Shown piece after piece: positions 1 to 12,500 of a DNA stretch of 64,000 nucleotides. The DNA is from Membranipora membranacea (lineage: Eukaryota; Bryozoa; Gymnolaemata; Cheilostomatida; Membraniporidae). Position numbers and translations under genes: made by a program. Below the pieces are notes generated by a model. It saw only the letters and a list, made by a program, of their open reading frames with translations. It was not told the DNA's origin and made no database searches. Positions within the stretch are counted from its first letter, which is position 1; each line of letters starts with the position of its first letter. The DNA is taken from contig OU612066.1 of the NCBI GenBank assembly GCA_914767715.1, positions 14,887,001-14,951,000 of the forward strand, given 5' to 3'.

Positions 1-94
1 AAGAAATAGCTCTCTTTTTAACTGCACCTTTTTACCACAGAGACAACATAATTTGAATGTCAAGTTTTGTAGTGGGAAAATAACTCATAATCAA

Positions 95-225
95 TTAATA
101 TAAAAAAAATATAAATTTGTTTATGTGAAGTAAATGTAAAATAGTTTAATTTATAAATTTATATTAATTAATATAAATTTATAAATTTTATAAATAATTA
201 TATAAATTTATAAGAAAAAAGTTTT
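95..225. repeat. AT-rich low-complexity tract
   Basis: The tract is built from repeated ATAAATTTATA-type words on both strands. No coding signal is visible in bases 1-430 apart from short chance reading frames. Confidence 0.6.
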
Positions 226-438
226 ATAAAAAAAATGTGATTACTGAGAGAGGCAACTCCAAAGCAGGAGCCTAAACTAATAGTAACCAATTTGTTAACA
301 AGGATTAAAAGAAATTGTACAGCCCATCTTCTGACTGCACCAAGTAGCCAGATTTGAATTGATGATATTGATACTGTCAATTTTCTATTTTGGGGATCAT
401 AATGCTTCTAATTTGTCAGCTAAGGAAATATCATATTA

Positions 439-485
439 TGACGTCAGATAAATGACCAATGCAACGCTAATCATTTTAAGCCAAT
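439..485 (+). promoter_or_regulatory. Possible promoter: CRE plus two CCAAT boxes
   Basis: A perfect palindromic TGACGTCA (cAMP-response-element consensus) lies at 439-446. CCAAT boxes follow at 456-460 and 481-485, just upstream of the first exon of the plus-strand gene. The arrangement resembles an animal core promoter without a TATA box. That it is functional is inference. Confidence 0.35.
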
Positions 486-531
486 CACGGTAAAAGGTAA
501 TATGACTGTGAGGGGCCACTTCCTGTTGTAG

Positions 532-3500
532 TAAATCCACTGACACTGACACTGACAAGCAGACCACAAGCTCCAAGGAGACACACAGCTACTCTGTGCT
601 GGGTTCTAGTCAGTATGAATTTAGCAAACATCCTGTGTTACCTGCTGTAGGTCAAAAGCCCCCGCAAATCACCACACATGTGAGTTACCATATTCTAAAC
701 AATTACAACAATTTGCCGATATCAAGTTTTAAAGTAGCCATGACAACCTTTCAAAATTACAGGACATTCAAAAAATCATATCCACAATGCAATGCAGTTG
801 AATTTTCCAGGTCGATCAGATCTCAAATTCATTTTTTGATTGATCTGAAGAACATTAGTGCATTGAGGCCAAGGACAGGTTGACAAGAAATTAGAAACCT
901 GTTTAAAGAACATAGTATATGCTTTGAAAAATTATTTGCAGCTGGAAGTGAAAGCAGGAAAATCTGAGAAGGGCTCACAAACTAAGCTGCCGAAGGTGTC
1001 TAAGAAGAAACACAAACCCAAGAAGGAAGACAACTGGCTCCAGGGCATGAAAGGGTACTGTACTCATTCCTATCCAAATCATTGCATCAGTTAAAGCCCC
1101 ATGTCTTATATCTGATGGTTCATAACAGACTTTACAGGGAGAAGCAGAGACCCTTTGTAATTCCTTTCCTACCATTTATCTATGTAAAAATAAATCTTCG
1201 TTTTGGATTCTAAATTGTGCAACTTTGTACTAAATATTGGGAAAATGCACAAACAATGGTGCTGCAGGCAGAAACATTCATAAGAAATGCTCTGCCTTGC
1301 ACTGAATACCAAGTGCAGTAACAAACTCCAAACCAATGACTTCGTATAACCATCTGCGGATTTATTCTTAGCTGTTTTCTTTATGTAGAGAGGTGACTGT
1401 AATACAGTTAAGAGCGGGATCCTTGACATCCTCTGCTGTTAGTGGATCAGCGTATTCTGCCAGCCTTATTGATCATGATAAGGATGCCAAACGTGTCAAA
1501 TTTAAAAAGAAAGATAATTCAGAAGACAAGAAACAACCACCACAACAACAACCGCCGCAACAACCACCAATCAACAAATCATTTGAGGTCAGCGTTCTTT
1601 TATCAATAATGGGTGTTTGGAATAACAAAGTATGTAGATTCTATCATATTATCAAGACATTTTCGCCCCTTTATTGTAACATATAGTTGACCTCATAAAA
1701 CTTTGAGCCTCTTCCACAATATTCTAGGAACACGGTCAAGTAGAGAGATTACCTGACAAAGTATGCATAAGTAAAGAAACCTCAAAATAACTTCATCATT
1801 TTCAGGCTGTTTATAAAATGATGAATCCACATAACAGCCCCACAATGCCAGAGTTGAGAGTGAGAAACAGCACACCGGATATGGGACTACGAGAACTCAC
1901 AGAGGCAGCGAAGAAGAAAAAACTCAAACAGTTTAAACAATATCAAGTGTCGTCCAGGTCATCAAGAGCAACACCTGAAGTCCAGCACATGTGGGTCATT
2001 CGTGTCTAATAACCAAATCAACATGGGTATCAACTCAAAAATCCACAGCCTTACTGATAGACATGTGTCCTAATACCTGAATTTTACGTCACCAGACTTA
2101 TAAATGAAGCCACGAGTCGCAATTGTTTGGTAAAAGTCACACAGACTTGTAAGTGTGAGGTGACTTGTAAGTGTGAACATTTCACTTTTTAAAACCCAGT
2201 AGTTCGCTTTCAAGTCTGGTGAGTTGATATGAGGTTTTAGGATAGATATTTTCAATAAGTAACCATTCAAAACAATGAGATTGATAGCCTTGAAACTTAA
2301 TGCAACTATACTAACAACACCCATTCTAATCAATCGACATCATTAACAAGCGTCATATTTCATGCACAGAACACTGGATGATGAGTTTCCCTCAAATAGA
2401 AGCAAATCCAAAATAAAAAATAAGAAGAGCACAGGAAAGCAAGGGACCGTGTACGCAAGAGGCCATGGGATTGGTAAGAACATCACATAGCATTTTGACC
2501 TGCAAAGAGAGAGCTCTGATATTGTCTTCTCTTTTGGTATGAGCACACAACTTTTGATACTACATTTTGCACATTATGGTACAGATTAAAATAGGCCGTT
2601 GCCAGACCCCTGCATAAAAGTAAAAGTAATTTTATAAGTTGGTATCAATCTTAATAGTTTATTTCTCTCTCGCAATCAGATCAAAGATATTGTAAGTATA
2701 CATAATGTAGTGCCTTACAATTGTCTCTCTCAACGCTTGTACGTGCGCAAGAAAAGCTGACTGTAATTTTCTCAGTTCTAACCTTGCAAAACAAGCTATT
2801 TCAGTTCAGGTTCCCTCAAACCAGACACTGCTGATATAAATTATATTATAAGTTGTGTTAAACATATTATTTCATGCAGTTGAGAATGTGAAAGCTTAAC
2901 CTACAAGATTGGCTTGTATCATTCAGCTTCTATGACTATGAATTTTCACAGCTGTTGATGCCTTGCCTGAAAAAGCTGCAGATTATTATGCTGTGCTTCC
3001 TAAAATAGCAGATCCGCCTGCCAAGTACTCAAAGTCTGCATCGGGTCACAAAGTAACAGGTACCGTTTCTCATATTTGATTTAAAGATCGATGCTGATAA
3101 CTCTTTTTTGATAGTGTAACTGTAAGACATCAAAAAATGTAAAAATAAATATGTTTCTTATTTTGGTACTGTTGAAAATCCTCGGCAACAAGTCGTTCGT
3201 TGATTTAAGAAGGATGATTTGTTGTGGGGACTGACTAGATTAAGTTTGATTCAGTTGGCCTGCATCCCAGTTGCTCCACATCCACTGATAAATAACCGGA
3301 AAATAGGTCCTATTGGCCTACATTATCAGTGGAGGAAGAGCAACTCTGAGTGCAGGCCAACTGAATCAAATAAGGACAGGTCTGACAGTCAGTCACAGAC
3401 ACTCGCAGAGATATTCCTTCTCTCCTTTCAATCACTAAGTGCCACACTTTCATTTCATTGTATCAATGTGACATGTATTGTTGAGAGTGAAGGGTGAATA

Positions 3501-5371
3501 TTCATTTAATAATAACAGCTACCCTATCCTGTCTTCAATTATTTTCAGCGAGTCATCATCTCTCAGTGAGGAACACGTCAAGCACAGTAGCAAAGAGTAA
3601 ATCTTCTTCGGCCAAGGTAACACTAAGACAAAGTTTGGTTCAATTGCATGCATTCGGTGTTGCCCCCAATCTTATGATCATGCCACAGCAGCTTGAGCAG
3701 TGGAAGGGGAGCAACCGGAATGAAGGCAAACTGGATCAAACTTGATCTAGGTAAATCTACTATTATCTCCTCTCAAACAGTGCTGTTTCTGAGCTAGTTT
3801 ATAAGCTTGTACGCAGACCAGACGCATTTCGTCTAAGATTCTGCAGACTACAGTAGCCATGCCCACAACCATTTCAATGTGATGGTGGTAGTAACGAATA
3901 TGACTTTTGCAGTGGTGCAACTTAATGATTCATTTAGGTCATAAACTTTTGCGATTATTGCATATGTATTATTATGAAGTAAAAATTTGTTTGCATGTTG
4001 ATGACTCAGGCTCATCCAGAATATAGTAAATCTTCAACACTGGAGATATGGAGGTCTGCAGGCATACTAAACAGTAAATCACTCGGTCCTATCATGTCTA
4101 AAAATCGAAAGGTAGATCTGAGAGAAATAGACCGTAACATGCTGCCTGAACTCAAACAGGTGGTATCACAAACAAAGGCTTCTGGTTACGAAAAGTTCTC
4201 ACCAGAAATGAAGGGATATGCTAGCTCCCTGAGCAAAAAACGTCCCCGTAAAATCAAAGTAGGTCAACACGAAAAAATGGCACTAATTATCTTTACTCTT
4301 TATAGTTTTGTATAATTGCCAAAATGTGGAATTGTTTGGCTTCCAACCAAAGAGTAACAGTTCTATTCCTCCTTGCTTCCAACAACACTATCACTTTCAT
4401 CTAGCTTTGAAACTTTAACATTGGTTCAATGTTTTCATAATTAGAACTTTCACAAATATCATTTAAAACCTACTATAGTTCCGTAGTTCTGAATTGCGTT
4501 ACCATGCTTTCACCTTCCTTTCTATCCGACAATTTCATATCTATAAACTATAGTAGAGGTCAGTGGCAGTTGAGCTACTCAACTCCAGACCTGAGCAACA
4601 TACAGGTAACTTATCTAAGCGTGTTGTTGTCTTTCAATGCACAAGGTGTTTCTGCATTTTATATCTATCCCACCATAGGCTCCAAATTCGTATGGATTTG
4701 GACACCCACAAGTGAATTGTTAGTTTTAATAATCCATTTTTGTTTACTTACAGCATCAAGTATTTGATGGAGTCCTTTGATTGTGATCGAAATAAAAGTT
4801 TCGGAATGTTATTTGCTGTCTTCTCTCGAAAAAGGGAAAGGCAAATCTAAAATCATACTGCTCTATGAGATAAAAAATGGTGAAACAAGGAGTTGGGAAA
4901 TTTTCTCCCACGGCACCCCGAGTGAATGAGGGAGTTTGGTTTGGTCCCTGATTGAACCCGGGAGTTTGGTTTGGTCCCTGATTGAACCCGGGAGTTTGGT
5001 TTGGTCCCTGATTGAACTAGGGGAATCGCTCACTTCTTCTACATGTTTGGGAAAGATAAAAGTAGATTTCCCTTAATGGAATAGAAATGCAGTTAACGAA
5101 ATTAATGACCCATTGTCGATATACTATTGGTGGATTTATGGCTCTGAGTATTCCTAGAATATTATCTTGATTGGTAGTAAAAGCTGTGAGTCAAGGGGAA
5201 GAAACCTCTTCTTTTATAGTCTTCGTAACAAAATGTCGTTTGCCAAAATGTATAGTTTTCAGATAACATAGAGATGGAACGATTCTTATTAATGCTCTTT
5301 GTTTTTTTGTCCAGGAAAAACCATATTACCAATGGAGTCCGAGAACAAAAGGACGCAAAAACCCAAGCTGA
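532..5371 (+). CDS. Uncharacterised basic low-complexity protein, ten coding exons
   Basis: I do not recognise this protein. Exons with matching phases are 532-679, 942-1054, 1389-1587, 1806-1990, 2370-2473, 2952-3059, 3549-3616, 4010-4258, 4564-4605 and 5315-5371 (stop TGA), giving about 423 codons. Most junctions are convincing, for example CAT|GTGAGT at 680, ATTG|GTAAGA at 2474 and acceptors TTTTCAG at 1805 and 3548. The donor at 1055 (GG|GTACTG) is weak, and the ninth exon could start at 4570 instead. The product is rich in Lys, Ser, Pro and Gln, with Lys clusters (KKKHKPKK; AKKKKLKQFKQ), a PPQQQPPQQPP run, and the similar phrases STPDMG and STPDLS. No signal peptide, membrane segment or enzyme motif is seen, so a disordered or scaffold-like cytoplasmic or nuclear protein is likely. 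The start is uncertain. The first exon is open back to a stop at 509-511 but has no in-frame ATG; the first in-frame ATG is at 1047. Either an upstream exon lies outside the window or exon 1 is largely untranslated. An AATAAA lies at 5661. Confidence 0.68.
3245..3370. repeat. Intronic foldback element (MITE-like hairpin)
   Basis: Perfect 20-bp inverted arms (3245-3264 and 3351-3370, TTTGATTCAGTTGGCCTGCA and its complement) enclose a second imperfect pair (3271-3290 and 3324-3343). The segment would fold into a stem of about 60 bp. It lies in the intron between exons 6 and 7 of the plus-strand gene. A non-autonomous DNA transposon relic is the simplest reading. Confidence 0.6.
4930..5020. repeat. 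30-bp tandem repeat, three copies
   Basis: The unit beginning GGGAGTTTGGTTTGGTCCCT is repeated three times with exact 30-bp spacing (GGAGTTTGGT at 4931, 4961 and 4991). It lies in the last intron of the plus-strand gene. The GGTCCCT word recurs in a different tandem array near 31.48 kb. Confidence 0.85.
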
Positions 5372-5660
5372 TTGGAAAGCTCTACCTGTAAAGCGGACTT
5401 TCCTCCTGTCGTCAACTTAAGTTATCATTCGGTGTAGAAATAAGAACCTTGCGTAACTCATTTCGGAAACTAATAGCCGGACGAGTTATCAAGCTTGTTT
5501 TATATGCATTTTTAGGCTTTGAGCAACTGTGCTAGCCAAGGTCTGACTTTGATTATGTTCTGATGCATGTAAACAGCAGTTCAGCAATCATTTCTGATTC
5601 TCTTGCCAATAGCGGATGGTTATTGAACATATCACATGTTCATCATTGTAAATGTTGAGA

Positions 5661-5666
5661 AATAAA
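5661..5666 (+). terminator. polyA signal of the 532-5371 gene
   Basis: AATAAA lies 290 bp downstream of the stop codon on the plus strand. It is the first canonical signal after the stop. Confidence 0.5.
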
Positions 5667-5700
5667 CCCTCTATAAGTTTACTATATTATAGAAACAAGC

Positions 5701-5706
5701 TTTATT
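5701..5706 (-). terminator. polyA signal of the Ig-receptor gene
   Basis: TTTATT on the plus strand reads AATAAA on the minus strand, about 800 bp past the minus-strand stop codon. It sits only 35-45 bp from the plus-strand gene's signal, so the two 3' ends nearly abut or overlap. Confidence 0.4.
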
Positions 5707-6506
5707 CCTTTTTTTATCAAGAAAAATAATTGCACTGGGTGTTATAAACCATAATATAATAATAGTATCTTACAAAAGGATAATGATGTACAAAAGTGTA
5801 CAAGATCTTGGCAGAACAAAAATGGCTGAATTAAAAATAACAGCATAGTTAGTTTGAAACCGCTCTTTCCAAATTAAGCAACGAATTAAGAAATAATAAT
5901 TGATATATGAGAAATGTATATAGGTATTAATTGAAAGTTAAGCAAAGCATGTACAGTATATAGGTCAGTTATTGATACTCTGATTATTGAAAAGAATGGA
6001 ATGTTTGCAGTATTATTAACATCGAATGAATACTAAATAAAATTTGTTCAGCTTTACAAATGAACATTCTCATTAGTGTCAAATGAAGAAATTGGAATGA
6101 CAATGAAGAAAGGTCAACATTTGAGTTTTGTAGATGCAACACCGCTAAACTAACTTTTGACTTTGTTCACTTTCACTAAAACTGCCAACTCAACTAAAAA
6201 TCCCAGTAAATATTGCATCCAAAATTGGAGTTGCCCTCCCTTTTGATGGTTTTGAAATTGAGAAGTGAACTCCCAATCTTAGGTTAGCTAAAATATGCAA
6301 TATTGATTTAAATATGACGGCACACAGCAGTAACTGTTGTACAGTGAGATTTGATACAAGCTGTGTCATGAGAAATTGAGCAACGTCATGAAATAAATTC
6401 CCTTAATTGCTGGCCGACTTAAATACATTGAGTGACCACCCTGAACCACATACATTGATCAGCGTAGAGATCATATAAGAGTGAATAGCAGGTCTCAATA
6501 AAATGA

Positions 6507-9500
6507 TCAGCAAGCTGCGCCATATGATGAGCCGTAGCTGGGAGAATAAGTTGAGTAGTTAGGAATAGAGCGGGCAGTGCCGTACTGTCCCATATCTGAG
6601 TATGATGGATCCGTAGTATAAGCAGGGGGTGGTGCTTCGTTGTATACAGATGGAACATTGTTGTCATCAAACATCTCCATATCTTCGAGGGCGATAGGCT
6701 TTCTACTGCGAGGCATATCATCAATCACTTCAGCATATTGCTCCACACTGTGTTGAGACTAAAAAAGAATAAGGAAACAATGTGATTATGAATATCACTA
6801 TAAAGAAAAAAACGTTTTAGTGCTAGTAGACATGGTACCTCTTGGAGACTAGAGAGTGCAGATTTTGGAACTATGCAGGTTGCTAGGGCCATATTTCACA
6901 TTTATACCAGATGATTGCTCTAATAGCAGATGGAAGTCTGAGATAAGTGAACATTTTAAGTGCGGTAGAGATGATTTAGAGAGATTTAGTTAGAACATTA
7001 ATCACCGAAACTGCACTAATGATTTTAAAACCAACGTGTTTTTCCAGAGATTCAACATATCTGAGGTGCCAGGCCCATTACCGCCTGCACTATAGTGAGC
7101 CAACAGTACCAGATGTAAAGGCCTTAACAAGAGACCACCAGGGTAATAGTTCACCCACTGAACTTACTTCCAAAAAATTTTATCACAAAAATAACTCTGT
7201 GGTGCTTTTGATTCACTGCGTAGTTATGTGCCGCTAAAGAGAATGAAGGAGGGTTGTTATGATGAGATGCTAAACTATTGACAGAGAACTTTTATAGAAC
7301 TACTTGTTGACAGTTAGATGGCTGTCATATTGATTGATAGAATATAAGTTTAAGTAGAAGACTTTCGTAACTGATAGTTCAGGTAGCAAGCTTTTCTCAA
7401 ACTTAAGTAGAACAAGATAATCCTGATAATCAGATCTCAAGACCATCCAAAGTATTGTGCCAATGCTTTCAATCCCTTTCAAACGCTGAATCCCTGCAGT
7501 GAAAACACAAGTGTGGCGAGTACATCTTGTTCATAACACAGTTGTCACAGAGCAGATTACATCGAACAACAACCCGCTAGCTCAGTGATATGGCTCAGTT
7601 ATTAGCGTGTAGACATTCAAGTTTTAAGGGCAGTGACAGCAGTGTTGAGACTAAGATTACATCATTGGTCTTTGGAACTTTCAGACACATTGAAAAATCT
7701 GTAAAGAAATATGATGGCTAAGTCTATTTGATCTAGTGGCATGCCAAACAGATAGCAATCACTTTTTTATTACATCATTTCTATTCATCACTAAATCGTA
7801 TAGTTGTACAGAAACACAATACCCCTTGAGTTAATAGATGCCGATGATGACCAAGATGTAGGGTTTTTTTTGGCAGTACAATGAAGTGACATGAACTGAG
7901 AAGTAAATTGCTATTGATGAAACAGGTGATGCTATGTAAACAAGATACCAGTAGGAATCACTGTCCAAATTTCTGAGCCAGCCTTGAAAGTATCACAGAG
8001 TAAGGATATTACTGACTCTGTGAAAGTATTATGCAAATGACTTTCACATTCAGCTCAGTTGCTGTTGTCAATTTCTTTGTGCCAATATCATGACTGATGT
8101 TACGGTGAGAATTTCTGGCAGCCATCAACGAGACATCATTTTTATGATGCCAGTCATTTCAGTCTATTATAATCCCATTGCAGGGTGCTAATCACAATTA
8201 TATCACCTTTTTATGCTCTTATGCTGCCTATGAATAGATAAATGAGGTGTAAAATTTTTATTTTAACCACAAATATGGGATATGTTTGGTTTTCACCTGA
8301 TAACCCATTAACACTGGGCATCAAAATCAAATGCAAATAGACAAAACTGCCAGCAGGAGGTAGGGTTCGAAAGTAAGAAGTATCATAAAAGCCAGCCATT
8401 ATAGGCACATATAAGGTGCCCTGGTACCATCGTCACAAAGGATTAAACTAGCTGAGCTAAAAGCAATCAAATGTCTCCAATTTTATCGGCTTCAAATGAG
8501 TCGCAGTGACAGGCTTTTTACTTATTCTCTTATAGCTCCGATCATTTAATAGGTCTTCTACCAATTAAGATATTAAATAGCATAATTTGGATTATTGGAA
8601 AGTTGAGCACAAGCATCAGACCGCAAGCATCAGACCGCATCTCAGTGACCATAACAGGTACATTTAACTAGAGTGGCATCATATTTTCGAGATAGCTTAT
8701 TATGATCTCAACGGTCCACAAGTGACCAGAGCCAATCAATCTCGTAAGATTGTGCTGCTATTTCTTTTTTCAAAAGAGGCTGTGTATGTCTTTTCTGAGG
8801 ACGGAGCACAGCAGGCAAATTGATTCATACAGCAGCGCAGGCACTACTTGAAATGAACTGAAGTTCTTTTGAGGGGTGTTGAGGTAGAAAACAAAGTCCT
8901 GCTCTTTACTAGGAATACAGAGGGTTTAGGTCCATTGTCGCCGACAATGGAAAGTCAAACAAAAGCTGATACTCATGAAAAGAATTGTGGATGAAAGTAC
9001 TAGTGCATGGGCTATACATTTGTAAACGAAGACATGAAAACAAGTAAACTAGTTATTTGATTTCACAAAACTTTGCCTGCTTGTAAGTTAAATAGTAGCG
9101 TCTAAATGTCAACCGGCCTGAGAGATCATGTCAAACTTCCTTGCCGCAATGAGTGCTGTGATGGTTGGGCAAAAGATGGCTCATTTGGATGACCGGTGTG
9201 GTCACAAAGAAGAGCATTGTGCAATGTCACCCATGTCATTCTGGCCAAGAACGATTACGGACATGATGCAAACTAGTCACTGGAAATAGTTTTTTAGAAT
9301 TACTAATTTGTCGTTACTTCCTAAGAACAGCCAAGCTGTCTAACTTCACGAGGGAATCAATACCAGGAGAGACAAAAGTATCCTATCCTTTTTTATCGAT
9401 TCATGTGCTGTATAAAATTAGAGAATAATCATATAGGATGTCTAGAGGGAAAAGTCATAGCAACATGGTAAGGTTGTCAAAGTTAATGATGGATTACATT

Positions 9501-12500
9501 TCATATACAGATACTGCAAGTAGGTCAATTTTACTGAACTACACTGGGAATAGGCAAAACCTCCAGAGCTCCGCTTGAGAGAAAATTGGTTTGGCACAGG
9601 CTGTGATGCGTGAATTGAGAGCATTAAATTCATCACAAATGTCATTACAGAGCCAGGTTGCATGACAGAAGATAATAAATTCTAAAATACTTCAGAGAGA
9701 TTTATTCAGCCTTCACTGTTATGCAAATGTACAACTTGATACTGTTTGATTGTTGGGTGATTCAAAGCCATAGTTGTCGGTGTTGCCTGGCACCCAGAAG
9801 CAGGAGGCTTCGCCTTCAAAACTCCTTGAATGTTTGACTACTAATGTGAAATATTCCATAATCATACAGCTAGCTTTCTTGAGGACGATGCACTACGATG
9901 TTTTCGCTTTCATCAAACTGGCAGCTGGAGATGTACTTTTTATTTTTGGGATCATGTTCTTCTGCGACGCAGATTCGAGTATTTATATCAAGGGATATGC
10001 TTTCTAGTTGTATGTCAGGGGTCACCTAATTGTAGTTAATTTGAGGGCGGTTTTAGGGTGTTGGTTGTCTTGTGTAACAGGTATATCATACAAGTGTGGT
10101 GTATTATGGAAAACTAAGCCACAGGTTGATCACACCAATCCATCTCACTTTGTCAAAATCGACCAAGCTTATACAAGTCAAATTAGCCATTAACCCTCAT
10201 GTTGTTTATGGTAATGACAACAGGATTGGTTAGGTAAATAGAGGTGGCAGATGTCTGCGAAGGATGGATGCAAAAGATTAAAAAGGGGATAAAAAACTGA
10301 AAAAGGAAACAAAAGGATAATTGACACTCCCAGCACAGTTGAACACAACCAAGACATACCCTGTCAATGCGGCAATTACAAAATATTAGTGTCATCTGAC
10401 AAGTTCTTGTAGCCTGGAGGCAGAGAGATTGCAAGAGTGGTGACGTAAAGGGGCGATAACCAAATTAACAAAATGAGAGAACAAAAGTGAAAGATCAGGG
10501 GTATTGTTTGTCAAAGCTGTTTGATGGCAGTCAACAGCAAATAAATGACTCAGATCGGTACTGAGTCACTTCTCCAGCTCTTTTGTCATCTGGCTGATAT
10601 ATTCACTAACATGAAACTCATAACTTATAAGACTCTGGGGCTGTTTACTTTCATTACAAGGGCAAACAGATTTTGTCAAGTCATCTAATGTTGTGTACCT
10701 GGTGCGCTAGAAATAAAACTATTGATTCTTTGTTATTTCAATGATTCTTTTTGAATGGATGATTGAGGTCATAAGGATTTACTAGCTTGTGAATGCCATG
10801 TGAGCCAAGAGCTTTTCACAAGAAAGAAAACGATCAAGTTGCCACAAAACAAAATCCACTTATGAGCTAAACAAAATGAAGGTGAAGAAATAGCAAGATG
10901 GTTAGAAAAGGTTAGAATTTAGCTATGGAAGAGAGGAATACACCCGAGGGTGCTGGGGGCTAGAATGATCAACTTCGAAAGCTCCCCAGCGGGACAGGAC
11001 AGGACAGAAATAACGAGATGGTTAGAATATCTTAGAATTAGCTGTGAATATTAACAGCAACTTGAAGATAATAAGCTAATGCAGCTATTGATGGCACTGA
11101 ATATGAGGGACTCATTAGATTTTCTAAATTGAAGATAAAGGATTAGTGACGTAACTGTGGGTTGTTAATCCTTTCCCAAATAGAAAACGTGTCAGATAAA
11201 CCCTGATTTGGGCAGCTATCTTTTGACATGTTTTCTCACTTGGCACACCAATCAACAATAGAGTGCAGTTACTGTCACCAACGTTTGTAACAGATGCGGC
11301 CATTTTGACAGAGTTTGTCAAACTGTACATTAGAATAAATGAAAGATGACCAAAGGTTCTCCTGAAAAACATCATCAAAGGCGTCTTAATATTTACATAA
11401 ATCTTCTCGATATCAACAAAAATACATTTATCCCCACAAATGAGATATTAGCTCATCATGCTTGTATGAATTTATCAGTTATCAAAACAACCCAAATATT
11501 TCTGCTGCTGCCAAAATGTGTCAGCGTGTGATATGATAATGATTTGACAGCTTTAGATGATGAAGATATCAGAGGCATAGATCTACATGTGTAAAAAATA
11601 TCTGATGACACGAGGTCACAGTCTGACAAGGGGGGTTGTAGTTGCTTGTGATTTCAGGGTAGAATCCAGGTTTAAGCGAATTACATTGACATCAGCGGAA
11701 ATAAGTAATCAGGTTATAGTCAGATCAAAAAAGATCCATCACAATATCTGTATTTTTAGGCCCCATACCAAATTTGTATGTCCCATGAAAGATTTATCCT
11801 ATACCAATGTTACTTTGAAATTCCCTTCATGGAAAATAAGTTTGGGGAGTTGTCCCAAGCTTGTGCCAGAATTTAGATGAGTTTCATGTTAAAACATAAT
11901 GATAATCATTTGCCCGATGAAGGGAGATGAAAGGAACTAAGGATGCCGAGGCTGTGATGTCATTAGTTACCCCCAATTAATCCAATGAAAATATACAAAA
12001 GATGATTAAAATCAAACATTGTCAGGTAAGCTGTTTGATACAAACATTTCCATTAGCTTGTCTCAGGGGATGAATGACTAATTTGAAGAAGACATGAGCA
12101 TTGAGAATTACAACAGATTGTACTCTTTTGAGCCGATAGAGTTTAAAGACTGATTATGTAGAAATATTGCAGGTATGAGCTTGGAAAGAGCTGATCAAAG
12201 TCAGAGAGCATGCCGTGTTCAGCCATTGCAGCTTTATAAATGTCATGAACTGAAAAGCCCTGTGGGCTGAACACAATATTGATAACCAGGAACTAAACAA
12301 GAACATCGGCATACACTGGGGAGTGATACCTTTGAGAACCACTAGAGACCAACACAGGCTCACATAAGGGTCTCAGGGTATCAACTGCCTGGATATCAGC
12401 CTAGTGATGTAATATTCATGCCATCAGTTAATCACAGCAGAAAAAGTAATGATGGAATAAGAAGATTACTGGTTAACTTACATATCGATAGTCAACTGGT

